A stretch of DNA of 64,000 nt. It comes from Streptomyces sp. NBC_00306. GTDB lineage: Bacteria > Actinomycetota > Actinomycetes > Streptomycetales > Streptomycetaceae. The stretch is taken from the NCBI RefSeq assembly GCF_036169555.1, contig NZ_CP108032.1:2728001-2792000 (forward strand), given 5' to 3'. The translations under genes and the position numbers were made by a program. The notes below the pieces were generated by a model. The model searched no databases. It had not been told where the DNA came from and saw nothing but the letters and a program-made list of their open reading frames with translations. Below, in pieces: positions 9,162 through 17,000 of this stretch (position 1 is its first letter; each line of letters opens with the position of its first letter).

Positions 9162-9192
9162 CGAGGCCCGCCCCCGACCGGGGCGGGCCTCG
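9162..9192. terminator. Bidirectional terminator hairpin
   Basis: Perfect 13-bp GC stem (9162-9174 with 9180-9192) between the convergent permease and histidine phosphatase genes. It can serve both strands. Confidence 0.7.
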
Positions 9193-9200
9193 GCGCGTTC

Positions 9201-9827
9201 TCAGCCGCCGGACAGGCCGGTGTCCACCGGCACGTTCAGCGACAGCAGCGCGGCCGTGCTGCCGGACAGCCGCAGTTCGCTGAGTGCCGCGTTGCGCAGT
9301 GCGGGGAACACCCGCCGGTACGCGGACAGTTCGATGCCCAGCAGCTCGCACAGCACCAGCCGCAGCAAGGTGTTGTGCGCCACCACCAGCACCCGCTGTC
9401 CTTCGTGCTCCCGCGCGATCCGGCTCAGCGCGCCTGCTCCTCTGGCCGCCGCCGCCCGCGGGTCCTCCGCCTCGGGGAACGGATGAGCCACGGGGTCCCG
9501 GGTGAAGGCCGCCGCGGCGGAGGGGTTCTGGGCGGCGAACTCCGCGAGTGTGCGGCCCTCGACCACACCGAAGTCGCACTCCCGCAGGGCGTGTTCGCGC
9601 TGTGCCGTCAGCCCGAGCGCCCGGCAGGCGGGTTCGGCCGTCTCGATCGCACGGGAGACCGTCGAGGTCCACACCGCGTCGACCGGATGCCGTGCCACCC
9701 ACTGCCCCAACTGCTCGGCCTGTCTGCGGCCTTCGTCGGTGAGGGCGACATCGCTCACTCCCGCGTAGCGGTTCTCGGCGTGCCACACCGTCCGGCCGTG
9801 CCGGGCGATCAGCAGGGTCGTACTCAT
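9201..9827 (-). CDS. Histidine phosphatase (phosphoglycerate mutase-like)
   Basis: 208 residues. The N-terminus contains LIARHGRT, the RHG motif whose His is phosphorylated during catalysis. LRECDFGVVEG and VVAHNTLLR (second catalytic His) complete the 2H-phosphatase core. These enzymes remove phosphate from small molecules such as sugar phosphates; cofactor-dependent mutase activity is less likely at this length. Its ATG (9825-9827) overlaps the TGA of the upstream FGGY kinase by an ATGA, implying translational coupling and a related role, perhaps trimming a phosphosugar made by the kinase. The exact substrate is not visible in the sequence. Confidence 0.88.
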   Translation of the reverse strand: MSTTLLIARHGRTVWHAENRYAGVSDVALTDEGRRQAEQLGQWVARHPVDAVWTSTVSRAIETAEPACRALGLTAQREHALRECDFGVVEGRTLAEFAAQNPSAAAAFTRDPVAHPFPEAEDPRAAAARGAGALSRIAREHEGQRVLVVAHNTLLRLVLCELLGIELSAYRRVFPALRNAALSELRLSGSTAALLSLNVPVDTGLSGG

Positions 9828-11260
9828 GTCGGCCTCTCCGTGCTTCCTGTGCTGTCTCGACGTGCCGTGTCTCCGGCGCTTTTGGTGCTTGTCCGGTTCT
9901 CCGTGCGCGCTCGGGCGTGTGCGGCCAGCGGGCCGGGCAGCCAGCCTCGCCGCTCCAGCTCGCCCACCATCGTCAGATACGGCTCGGTGAACCGCTCGCC
10001 GCCACGCGGCCGCACCACGTGCCGCAGCCGGACCATGCGCTCGGCGGCGTCGGCGACCGTGTCTGCGGACCCGGCTCCGTACGCGGCGAGTACGGCCATG
10101 CCCAGGGCCGGTTCGCTGTACTGCGGGACGCGCACCGGCCGCTGGAGGACCTCGGCCCGCAGCCGGGTCCAGTAGTCGCTGCGGACGGCGCCGCCGGTGA
10201 AGGTCAGCGGGCCGTCGACGGGCGCGCCCAGCAGATCCAGATAGTCGAGACAGAGCCGTTCGGTCAGCGCCACGCCCTGGAGCAGGGCCGCCCAGTGGTC
10301 GGCGTCGCAGACGGGTCTGCCCAGGAGGAAGGCCGTGGCCTCGGGGGCGGTGAAGGGGAACCGTTCGCCCGGGGAGCCGAGCGGATAGGCGACCGCGCCC
10401 GCCGGCTCGAACTCCGCGGCGCGCGCGTCGAGAGCGGCCGGGTCGGCGTCCGGGAAGGCTGCGTGCAGCGCCCCGCCGCCGACGCCGGACGCCCCGCCCG
10501 GCAGCCAGGTCCCGTCCGCGGACAGATGGCTGTAGACGACGCCGGCGGGGTCGCGCAGCGGCTCGGCCGTGACCCCCTTGAGGACGAGGGTGGTGCCGAG
10601 GACCGAGTTCCAGGAGCCGACGGTGAGCGAGCCGGAGGCGATCTGGGCGGCGCAGCCGTCGGTCATACCGGCCACGACCGTCGTACCGGCCGGGATGCCG
10701 GTCTCCTCGGCGGCCTCGCGGCACACCTCGCCGAGCCGGGTGCCGGGGCGCACCACGTCCGGCAACACGCCCTCCGGCAGGCCCGGTTCGGCGAAGACAC
10801 CGCGCTCGGCGTCGTACCCGGTCTTCAGGGCGTGGCTGGAGTCCGTGGGCAGCAGCCGGCCCGCCAGCCGGGCCACGATCAGATCGGCCTGGTGCAGGAC
10901 GTGTGCCTCGCGCCCGGCGCCGTACTCGCGCAGCAGCCACAGCGCTCTCCCGGGGCCGCGGCCCGGCGCCCGCCCGTCGTCGTACATCAGGGCGGGGGTG
11001 AGGGGGCGGCCGTTCCGGTCGGCGAGCAGGACCGTCCCCGAGGTGGAGCAGACGGCGAGGGCGCGGGGGCGGTGGCCGTCGCGCAGGGCTTCGCGGACCG
11101 CCGTGCACACGGCGCTCCACCAGTCGTCCGGGCTCTGTTCGTGGCGTACTCCGTCGCGGCGGCCGGTCAGGGGCGCCGAGCCGCTGCCGAGGACGGCGCC
11201 GTCGTCGGAGGCGACGACCGCGCGGACGCTCTGGGTGCCGAGATCGATGCCCATCCACAT
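9824..11260 (-). CDS. FGGY-family carbohydrate kinase A
   Basis: 478 residues of the xylulokinase/glycerol kinase superfamily. N-terminal phosphate-binding motif MGIDLGTQSVRA; catalytic Asp probably in GMTDGC, the position of the family's general base; FTGGAVRSDYW in the C-terminal ATPase lobe. It phosphorylates a sugar or polyol with ATP in the cytoplasm. The start at 11260 gives M-W-M-G-I-D-L-G and has GAAGGAG 5 nt upstream; ATG 11254 is the alternative. It is the first gene of a two-gene minus-strand unit with the phosphatase and is divergent from a dehydrogenase and a second FGGY kinase. Xylulokinase or ribulokinase-like specificity is possible; neighbours do not settle it because no isomerase or transporter is present. 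Confidence 0.88.
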   Translation of the reverse strand: MWMGIDLGTQSVRAVVASDDGAVLGSGSAPLTGRRDGVRHEQSPDDWWSAVCTAVREALRDGHRPRALAVCSTSGTVLLADRNGRPLTPALMYDDGRAPGRGPGRALWLLREYGAGREAHVLHQADLIVARLAGRLLPTDSSHALKTGYDAERGVFAEPGLPEGVLPDVVRPGTRLGEVCREAAEETGIPAGTTVVAGMTDGCAAQIASGSLTVGSWNSVLGTTLVLKGVTAEPLRDPAGVVYSHLSADGTWLPGGASGVGGGALHAAFPDADPAALDARAAEFEPAGAVAYPLGSPGERFPFTAPEATAFLLGRPVCDADHWAALLQGVALTERLCLDYLDLLGAPVDGPLTFTGGAVRSDYWTRLRAEVLQRPVRVPQYSEPALGMAVLAAYGAGSADTVADAAERMVRLRHVVRPRGGERFTEPYLTMVGELERRGWLPGPLAAHARARTENRTSTKSAGDTARRDSTGSTERPT

Positions 11261-11583
11261 GACGGCTCCTTCCGTGGACCTCTCACTGTGCACCGGCAGA
11301 AGGGCGTGCCGGAGGGATTGACGCTCCCGAGCCGCTGTCCCACGCTCGGTTGACCGGTCGGCGGACGCTGCGACGTCCGGGGGTCGTCCGGCGGCGGCCG
11401 CGCGCCGTCCACCGGATGCGGTCCGGCGGCGGCTACGATCCGCTGCGTTCCTCCTTCCCCACCGGCCGTGTGCGTGGCGGCCGTGCGGTCGGTGCACGAG
11501 CAAGGTCCCTTGTCAGGTCTGCGCTCAGGGCCGGTGGAAGGCGCCCCGGCACAGGCCGCGTACGACCCCCGCGGAGGCACTGC
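11261..11583. promoter_or_regulatory. Divergent promoter region of the kinase locus
   Basis: 323 nt between the starts of FGGY kinase A and the 2-hydroxyacid dehydrogenase. It must hold the promoters of both units. I see no open frame with a plausible start and ribosome binding site, and no strong palindrome. Candidate -35 elements such as TTGACG near 11317 lack a convincing -10 partner. Confidence 0.5.
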
Positions 11584-12597
11584 ATGAAAGTCCTGGCTGC
11601 CGGCGACCACTTCGTCCTCAACTCCCTGATCGCCGAGGCCCTGCGCCACGATCTCGCCGGCTCCCCGCCCGACCTGACCGAGCTCACGCTGCCGTGGCCG
11701 CTCGAACCCTTCGGCAGGGTCGCCGAGGTCGACGAGGCGAGCGACGTCGAGGACGCGCTGATCGAGGCGCTCGACGGGGTGGAGGTGTGCGTGACGCAGA
11801 TGGCCCCCTTCACCGAGCGGGTGCTCGCGGCTTCTCCCTCGCTGCGGATGATCGCCGTCTGCCGCGGCGGCCCGGTCAACGTCAACACCGAGGCGGCCGG
11901 GGCGCGGGGCGTCAAGGTCTGCTTCGCGCCCGGCCGCAACGCCGCGTCCACCGCCGAGTTCACCGTCGGGCTGATGCTGGCGGCCCTGCGCTCGATCCCC
12001 GAGGCGCACAGCGCACTGACCGGCAGGACCGGCTGGGACGGCACGTACTACACGTACGAACGCAGCGGTCTGGAGCTGGAGGACACCCCGGTCGGGCTGG
12101 TCGGCTACGGCGCGGTGGGCAGCCGGGTCGCGCGGGTGCTGTGCGCGTTCGGCGCCGAGGTGGAGGTGTACGACCCGTATGTGCGCGGCGATGTGCACGG
12201 CATGCGCGCGAAGACCCTGGACGCGCTGCTCTCCCGCTCCCGTGTCGTCACGCTGCACGCCCGCCTCACTCCCGAGACCCAGGGGCTCATCGGCGCTCGT
12301 GAGCTGGCCCTGATGCCCCGTGGATCGGTGCTGGTCAACGCGGCGCGGGGCGGGCTGCTGGACACCGCGGCGCTGTGCGACGCGCTGGACGACGGGCAGT
12401 TGGCCGCCGCCGCGCTCGACACCTACGAACAGGAGCCGCCGCCGCCCGGCTCACGGCTGTTCGACACCCCGAACCTGGTGCTCACCCCGCATCTGGGCGG
12501 TGCGAGCCGTGCCGTCGCCCGCAAGGCCGCGGCCATCGCGGCGGCGGAGGTGGCCCGTTACGTCCGGGGAGAACCGCTCGCGCACTGCCTCACCTGA
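11584..12597 (+). CDS. D-isomer-specific 2-hydroxyacid dehydrogenase
   Basis: 337-residue NAD(P)-dependent dehydrogenase of the phosphoglycerate/glyoxylate reductase family. Seen: the nucleotide-binding GYGAVGSRVAR in the Rossmann half, MPRGSVLVNAARGGLLD, and the C-terminal catalytic LTPHLGGAS, which supplies the His, with Asp/Glu residues in ALDTYEQEPP. Start ATG 11584 has GGAGG at 11573-11577. It lies 13 nt upstream of FGGY kinase B, so the two are almost certainly one operon. It lacks the C-terminal ACT region of SerA-type enzymes, so it is probably not the serine-biosynthetic enzyme and more likely handles a sugar acid or 2-ketoacid in the same pathway as the kinases. Confidence 0.88.
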   Translation: MKVLAAGDHFVLNSLIAEALRHDLAGSPPDLTELTLPWPLEPFGRVAEVDEASDVEDALIEALDGVEVCVTQMAPFTERVLAASPSLRMIAVCRGGPVNVNTEAAGARGVKVCFAPGRNAASTAEFTVGLMLAALRSIPEAHSALTGRTGWDGTYYTYERSGLELEDTPVGLVGYGAVGSRVARVLCAFGAEVEVYDPYVRGDVHGMRAKTLDALLSRSRVVTLHARLTPETQGLIGARELALMPRGSVLVNAARGGLLDTAALCDALDDGQLAAAALDTYEQEPPPPGSRLFDTPNLVLTPHLGGASRAVARKAAAIAAAEVARYVRGEPLAHCLT

Positions 12598-12610
12598 GAG
12601 GACTTCTGCG

Positions 12611-14059
12611 ATGACAGCAACGGCAGCCACGGCAGCCACGACGGCGTATGTCGGGATCGATGTGGGCACTTCGGCCGTGAAGGCGGCTGCCTTCGACGCC
12701 GGGGGCCGCACGCTCGCGGTCGAGTCCCGGCCGGTCGGTCTCGACATCGGAGACGGCCGCGTCGAACAGGACATGGACGAGGTGTACGGCGCGGTCACGG
12801 ACGTCCTGGCGGCGGTGACGGCCGCGGTGCCGGGACCGGTCGGGCTGATCGGTCTCACCGGGCAGGGCGACGGTGTCTGGCTGGTCGACGACTCCGGCCG
12901 GCCGGTGCGGCCCGCGATCTCCTGGATGGACGGCCGCGCGCACGCCCTGGTCGACGCCTGGCAGGAGTCGGGCGTCCTCGCCTCGGTGTTCCGGCGCAAC
13001 GGCGGCGCGATGTTCCCCGGGTCCCCCGGCCCCGTGCTCGCCTGGCTGGACCGGCACGAGCCCGCGTCGCTGGACGCGGCGGCGGCCGCCCTCACCTGCA
13101 AGGACATGGTCTTCCAGCGACTGACGGGCATCCGGGCGACGGAGGTCTCGGACGCGTCCATGCCGTTCCTCGACCCGCGCACCCGCAGCTACGACGACGA
13201 GGTGCTGAAAGCGCTGGGGATCGCCCACCGCCGGGGCCTGCTGCCGGAGGTCAGCGATCCCGCCGCGACCGGTGCGCTCGCCTCGGGGACGCGGATCGCG
13301 AGCGGTCCCTACGATCTGGCCGCCTGCGCGCTGGGGGCGGGTGTCACCGCTCCGGGTGACGGCCTGCTGATCGTCGGCACCTGCCTGGCCTCGCTCGTCG
13401 CCACCCGCGAGCTCGATCTCACGGGTGAGCCCGCCGGGCTGTACATCTCCACCGACCGGACGGGGCAGTGGCTGCGCGCGATGCCGGCGATGGTCGGCAC
13501 GGCCGCCCTGGACTGGGTATTGAAGACCACCGGCGTACAGCACACCGAGGTCGACGCGCTGCTCGACGCCACCCCGCCGGGCTCGCACGGGGTGCGGGTG
13601 CTGCCGTACTTCGCGCCGTCCGGTGAGCGCGCGCCCTTCGTTGAGCCGCGGCTGCGGGCCGAGCTGACCGGGGTGTCGCTGGAGTCGACCCGGGCGGATC
13701 TGGTGCGGGCCACCTGTGAGGGAATCGGGTTCGCGGCCCGGCACTGTCTGGACGCGGCGGGGCTGTCGGGGTCCCTCGCGATCTGCGGTGGCGGCACCCG
13801 CTCCCCGGCCTGGATGCGGCTGTTCGCGGATGTACTGGGCAGGCCGCTGCGCATCGTCGAGGGCGAGGTCGGGGCGCGCGGCGCCGTGCTGGCATCGGCG
13901 GAGCGGCACGGTGTGGAGCTGGACACCGCCGCCTGGACCGCACCGACCGCGGTCGTCGAACCGGACCCGGAGCGCGCGGAGTTCTATGCGCAGGCCTACG
14001 AGGACCATCTGGAACGGCTGGCCGGCTCACGGGCCCGTGCCCGCGCCGCCCGGACATGA
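12611..14059 (+). CDS. FGGY-family carbohydrate kinase B
   Basis: 482 residues. Phosphate motif GIDVGTSAVKAAAFD, GLTGQGDGVWLVD, SWMDGRA, a probable catalytic Asp in SGPYDLAACALG, and ICGGGTRSPAWMRLFADVLG in the second lobe. The catalytic segment resembles the L-xylulose kinase/erythritol kinase branch more than xylulokinase, but that is judgement by eye. GAGAGGA upstream fixes ATG 12611. It is cotranscribed with the dehydrogenase and perhaps with the phosphodiesterase 95 nt downstream. Two different FGGY kinases in one divergent locus suggest two sugars or polyols, or successive steps, in one catabolic route. Confidence 0.88.
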   Translation: MTATAATAATTAYVGIDVGTSAVKAAAFDAGGRTLAVESRPVGLDIGDGRVEQDMDEVYGAVTDVLAAVTAAVPGPVGLIGLTGQGDGVWLVDDSGRPVRPAISWMDGRAHALVDAWQESGVLASVFRRNGGAMFPGSPGPVLAWLDRHEPASLDAAAAALTCKDMVFQRLTGIRATEVSDASMPFLDPRTRSYDDEVLKALGIAHRRGLLPEVSDPAATGALASGTRIASGPYDLAACALGAGVTAPGDGLLIVGTCLASLVATRELDLTGEPAGLYISTDRTGQWLRAMPAMVGTAALDWVLKTTGVQHTEVDALLDATPPGSHGVRVLPYFAPSGERAPFVEPRLRAELTGVSLESTRADLVRATCEGIGFAARHCLDAAGLSGSLAICGGGTRSPAWMRLFADVLGRPLRIVEGEVGARGAVLASAERHGVELDTAAWTAPTAVVEPDPERAEFYAQAYEDHLERLAGSRARARAART

Positions 14060-14154
14060 CCTGGACACCTCATATCTCCCCGGCCGCCACCCGGCATGGC
14101 GAGCGTGGTGCTCCGCACCACCCACCACGACCGCGTGCCCAGAAGGAGATCCGT

Positions 14155-15228
14155 ATGTCCGCCATGCCGAGACGCCGTTCGGTCCTTCTCGCGGCAGGCG
14201 CGGCGACCGCCGCGTCCGCCCTTCCGTCCCCCGCCGTGGCTGCCCGTCAGCGGCCGCGCCCCGGAGAGCCGTTGGTGATCGGTCACCGCGGCGCGGCGGG
14301 CTGGCGGCCCGAGCACACCGCCGCGTCCTACACCTTCGCCGTGCAGGCGGGCGCCGACTGGATCGAGCCGGATCTGGTGCCCACCAAGGACCATGTCCTG
14401 GTCGTCCGCCATGAGAACGAGATCTCGCAGACGACCGACGTCGCGAGGCGGGCGGAGTTCGCCGGCCGCCGCACCACGAAGACCGTCGACGGGCGGGCGG
14501 TGACCGGCTGGTTCACCGAGGACTTCACGCTCGCCGAGCTGAAGACCCTGTGGGCCGTCGAGCGGCTGCCCCTGGTCCGCAACCGCAACACCGTCTTCGA
14601 CGGCACCCAGCGGATCATGACGTTCCAGGAGGTCGTCGACCTCGCCCGCCGGCTCTCCCGGAGCCACGGCCGCACCGTCGCCGTGTTCCCGGAGACCAAG
14701 CACCCCACCCACTTCCGCTCGATCGGGCTGCCGCTGGAGCCGGAACTCGTGCGGGTGATCCGCCGCAACAGGCTCGGCGCGCGCGAGTGCGTCGTCCAGT
14801 CCTTCGAGCCGTCGAGCCTGCTGCGCATCGCCGAAGCCCGGCTGCGGCTGCCGCTGTGGCAGGCCCTCGGGACCACCGGCGGTCCCTTCGGGCACGACAC
14901 GACGTACGCGCGGATGATGACGCCGGAGGGGCTGCGGAGCATCGCGGAATACGCGGACTGGATCGGGCCGGACAAGTCCTCCCTCGTCGCGCCCTCGACC
15001 CTGCTGGCGGACGCGCACGCGGCGGGCCTGCGGGTGGGTGCGTACACCTTCCGGGCGGAGAACCAGTTCCTGCCGCAGGCCCTGCGCCGGGGCACCGATC
15101 CGAACGGCTTCGGTGACGCGTTCGCCGAGTACGCCCTGCACTACGGATCGGGCGTGGACGCGGTCGTCACCGACTTCCCGGACCTCGCGGCGATCGCCCG
15201 GGACGCGGCGGACACCGGGGCGCGGTGA
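14155..15228 (+). CDS. Tat-exported glycerophosphodiester phosphodiesterase
   Basis: 357-residue GDPD-family enzyme. It hydrolyses glycerophosphodiesters to sn-glycerol 3-phosphate and an alcohol. N-terminus MPRRRSVLLAAG with an Ala-rich core ending near VAA is a twin-arginine signal, so the enzyme acts outside the membrane. The catalytic domain begins with VIGHRGAAGWRPEHT (HR and later E/D of the metal site), DWIEPDLV, and ends with VVTDFPDL. Start ATG 14155 has AAGGAG 6 nt upstream. It follows FGGY kinase B by 95 nt on the same strand. It could supply glycerol phosphate or simply scavenge phosphate; I see no clear PHO box ahead of it. Confidence 0.9.
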   Translation: MSAMPRRRSVLLAAGAATAASALPSPAVAARQRPRPGEPLVIGHRGAAGWRPEHTAASYTFAVQAGADWIEPDLVPTKDHVLVVRHENEISQTTDVARRAEFAGRRTTKTVDGRAVTGWFTEDFTLAELKTLWAVERLPLVRNRNTVFDGTQRIMTFQEVVDLARRLSRSHGRTVAVFPETKHPTHFRSIGLPLEPELVRVIRRNRLGARECVVQSFEPSSLLRIAEARLRLPLWQALGTTGGPFGHDTTYARMMTPEGLRSIAEYADWIGPDKSSLVAPSTLLADAHAAGLRVGAYTFRAENQFLPQALRRGTDPNGFGDAFAEYALHYGSGVDAVVTDFPDLAAIARDAADTGAR

Positions 15229-15291
15229 CAGCTCCGGGCCAGGAGCCCGAGAAAGGTCCTGGGACCAACGCCTGATCATCTCCGGCCCCTC

Positions 15292-15319
15292 TTGCTGCTA
15301 GCGTGCACTTGCATAAGAT
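15292..15319 (+). promoter_or_regulatory. Predicted sodF promoter
   Basis: TTGCTG at 15292-15297 and TAAGAT at 15314-15319 with a 16-nt spacer, 29 nt before the sodF start codon. The -10 element lies inside the Nur-like operator, the arrangement expected for repression. Confidence 0.5.
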
Positions 15320-15325
15320 GTGCAA
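15309..15325. promoter_or_regulatory. Nur-type operator of sodF
   Basis: TTGCAT-AAGAT-GTGCAA, a 6-5-6 interrupted inverted repeat. It matches the streptomycete Nur (nickel-responsive Fur-family) consensus tTGCaa-N5-ttGCAA. It covers the predicted -10 element. In Streptomyces coelicolor, Ni-bound Nur represses sodF so that Ni-SOD replaces Fe-SOD when nickel is available. Confidence 0.75.
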
Positions 15326-15347
15326 TAAGCAGTCGGAGGGACCGGTC

Positions 15348-15983
15348 ATGGCCATTTACACGCTTCCTGAACTTCCGTACGACTACGCGGCGCTCGAACC
15401 GGTCATCAATCCCCTGATCGTCGAGCTCCATCACGACAAGCACCACGCGGCCTACGTCAAGGGCGCCAACGACACGCTGGAGCAGCTGGAGGAGGCGCGC
15501 GACAAGGAGGCGTGGGGGGCGATCAACGGGCTGGAGAAGAACCTCGCGTTCCATCTGTCCGGCCACATCCTGCACAGCATCTACTGGCACAACATGACCG
15601 GCGACGGCGGCGGCGAGCCGCTGGAGAAGGACGGCGTCGGCGACCTCGCGGACGCGATCGCCGAGTCGTTCGGCTCCTTCGCCAAGTTCAAGGCCCAGCT
15701 CACCAAGGCCGCCGCGACCACCCAGGGCTCCGGCTGGGGCGTGCTCGCGTACGAGCCGGTGAGCAGGCGGCTGATCGTCGAGCAGGTCTACGACCACCAG
15801 GGCAACGTCGGCCAGGGCTCCGTGCCGATCCTGGTCTTCGACGCGTGGGAGCACGCCTTCTATCTCCAGTACAAGAACCAGAAGGTCGACTTCATCGACG
15901 CCATGTGGGCGGTCGTCAACTGGCAGGACGTGGCGAAGCGCTACGCCGAGGCCAGGGAGCGCACCCCGCTCATCGCCCCGTGA
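15348..15983 (+). CDS. sodF: Iron superoxide dismutase
   Basis: 211-residue Fe/Mn-family superoxide dismutase that converts superoxide to oxygen and hydrogen peroxide in the cytoplasm. Metal ligands by position are His28 (LHHDKHH), His76 (HILHSIYW), Asp165 and His169 (FDAWEHAFY). Length is standard. Start ATG 15348 follows GGAGGG at 15335-15340. The iron assignment rests on homology to streptomycete SodF and on the Nur-type operator upstream, which makes biological sense only for the Fe enzyme that alternates with Ni-SOD. Monocistronic, ended by hairpins at 16069-16168. Confidence 0.95.
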   Translation: MAIYTLPELPYDYAALEPVINPLIVELHHDKHHAAYVKGANDTLEQLEEARDKEAWGAINGLEKNLAFHLSGHILHSIYWHNMTGDGGGEPLEKDGVGDLADAIAESFGSFAKFKAQLTKAAATTQGSGWGVLAYEPVSRRLIVEQVYDHQGNVGQGSVPILVFDAWEHAFYLQYKNQKVDFIDAMWAVVNWQDVAKRYAEARERTPLIAP

Positions 15984-16068
15984 ACCCCTGAACCGCCCCG
16001 GAGACGGGGGCACCGGACGTCCTGCTCGTGATCGTCTTCTCAACCTTCGCGTGCGGACGGAATGACGA

Positions 16069-16103
16069 AGGACCCCCGCGAGGACATGACTCGCGGGGGT
16101 CCT
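16069..16103. terminator. Terminator hairpin after sodF
   Basis: Perfect 13-bp stem (16069-16081 with 16091-16103, AGGACCCCCGCGA and its complement) and 9-nt loop, between the convergent sodF and Rv2466c-like genes. Outer sequence (ggacgga/tccgtcc) can extend the stem imperfectly. Confidence 0.7.
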
Positions 16104-16125
16104 TCCGTCCGGAGGTCCGGCCGGT

Positions 16126-16168
16126 CCGGGGGGCCGTCCCGTCCGGGGGGGGCGGGACGGCCCCCCGG
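16126..16168. terminator. Second terminator hairpin in the sodF convergence
   Basis: Perfect 16-bp GC stem (16126-16141 with 16153-16168) and 11-nt loop, 22 nt beyond the first hairpin. It probably serves the minus-strand gene ending at 16226. Confidence 0.6.
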
Positions 16169-16189
16169 ACGGACGACTCGGAGGCCGGC

Positions 16190-16250
16190 GAAGTCCCGGC
16201 CTCGGAGGATGGAGAAGTCCGGGCCTCAGAGGTTGGAGAAGTCCGGGCCC
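16190..16250. repeat. 24-bp tandem repeat spanning a stop codon
   Basis: Two and a half copies of a 24-bp unit: 16190-16213, 16214-16237 and 16238-16250. The end of the Rv2466c-like gene lies inside it. On the minus strand the copies read GPDFSN-L-stop and then, in frame past the stop, GPDFSI-L-R, so TGA in one copy corresponds to CGA in the next. Confidence 0.85.
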
Positions 16251-16867
16251 TGGGTGCGGGTCCGCTTGATCTCGTAGAAACCGGGGACCGAGGCCACCAG
16301 CAGCGTGCCGTCCCAGAGCTTCGCCGCCTCCTCGCCCTTCGGGGCGGGGGTGACGACGGGACCGAAGAAGGCGATCTGGTTGCCGTCGGCGCCGGGGACC
16401 GCGATGACGGGGGTGCCGACGTCCTGGCCGACCTTGTCGATGCCTTCCTGGTGGGAGGCCCGCAGCTCGGTGTCGTACTCGGTGGAGTCGGCGTAGTCCG
16501 CCAGCTCGGCCGGGAGACCCACGTCCTTCAGGGCTCCGGCGATCGCCTCGGGCGTCGGACCCTCGCCCTGGTTGTGGAAGCGGGTGCCGAGCGCGGTGTA
16601 GAGCCGGCCGAGGACCTCGTCGCCGTGCTTCTGCTGCGCCGCGATGACCACCCGGACCGGGCCCCAGGCCTGCTTCATGCCCTCGCGGTATTCCTCGGGG
16701 AGCTCGTCGAGCCTGTCCTCGTTCAGCACGGCGAGGCTCATCACGTGCCAGCGGACCTCGATGTCCCGGACCTTCTCCACCTCCAGGACCCAGCGGGAGG
16801 TCATCCAGGCCCACGGGCACAGCGGGTCGAACCAGAAGTCCACGGGTGTCTTGCCGTTCTCGGACAT
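16226..16867 (-). CDS. Rv2466c-like mycothiol-dependent thioredoxin-fold oxidoreductase (CPWA variant)
   Basis: 213-residue DsbA/FrnE-fold protein. [44 protein letters not shown] and GTRFHNQG closely match the mycobacterial mycothiol-dependent nitroreductase Rv2466c. That enzyme uses a CPWC active site; here the second Cys is Ala (CPWA), leaving one active-site thiol. A one-thiol protein could still use a mycothiol-disulfide mechanism. Start at 16867 is supported by GAGGAG just upstream; an in-frame start at 16957 exists but has no conserved sequence after it. Divergent from pepN at 17001 across a 133-nt gap. A role in redox homeostasis or xenobiotic reduction is inferred. Confidence 0.85.
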   Translation of the reverse strand: MSENGKTPVDFWFDPLCPWAWMTSRWVLEVEKVRDIEVRWHVMSLAVLNEDRLDELPEEYREGMKQAWGPVRVVIAAQQKHGDEVLGRLYTALGTRFHNQGEGPTPEAIAGALKDVGLPAELADYADSTEYDTELRASHQEGIDKVGQDVGTPVIAVPGADGNQIAFFGPVVTPAPKGEEAAKLWDGTLLVASVPGFYEIKRTRTQGPDFSNL

Positions 16868-17000
16868 GTCTCTCCTCATCGGGAACGCGGCGTGCGCCTG
16901 GATCGGACAACGCCGCCCGTCACCGGTCGATTCCCGGATACCGGCCGCCAGGTGCACATGGGAAGATCGGTGCTGTCGAACGAGTCACGAAGGAGTGCCC

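Noticed and set aside
261..15228. rpiB and the two FGGY kinases as one erythritol/threitol catabolic pathway
   Set aside because: RpiB-like isomerases do occur in such pathways, but here rpiB is 8 kb away, separated by unrelated genes, and has the sequence of a housekeeping RpiB.
16644..17000. N-terminal extension of PepN paralogue 1
   Set aside because: The frame is open, but it lies antisense to a conserved gene, has no M1 similarity, and the GTG at 17001 has a good ribosome binding site and aligns with paralogue 2.
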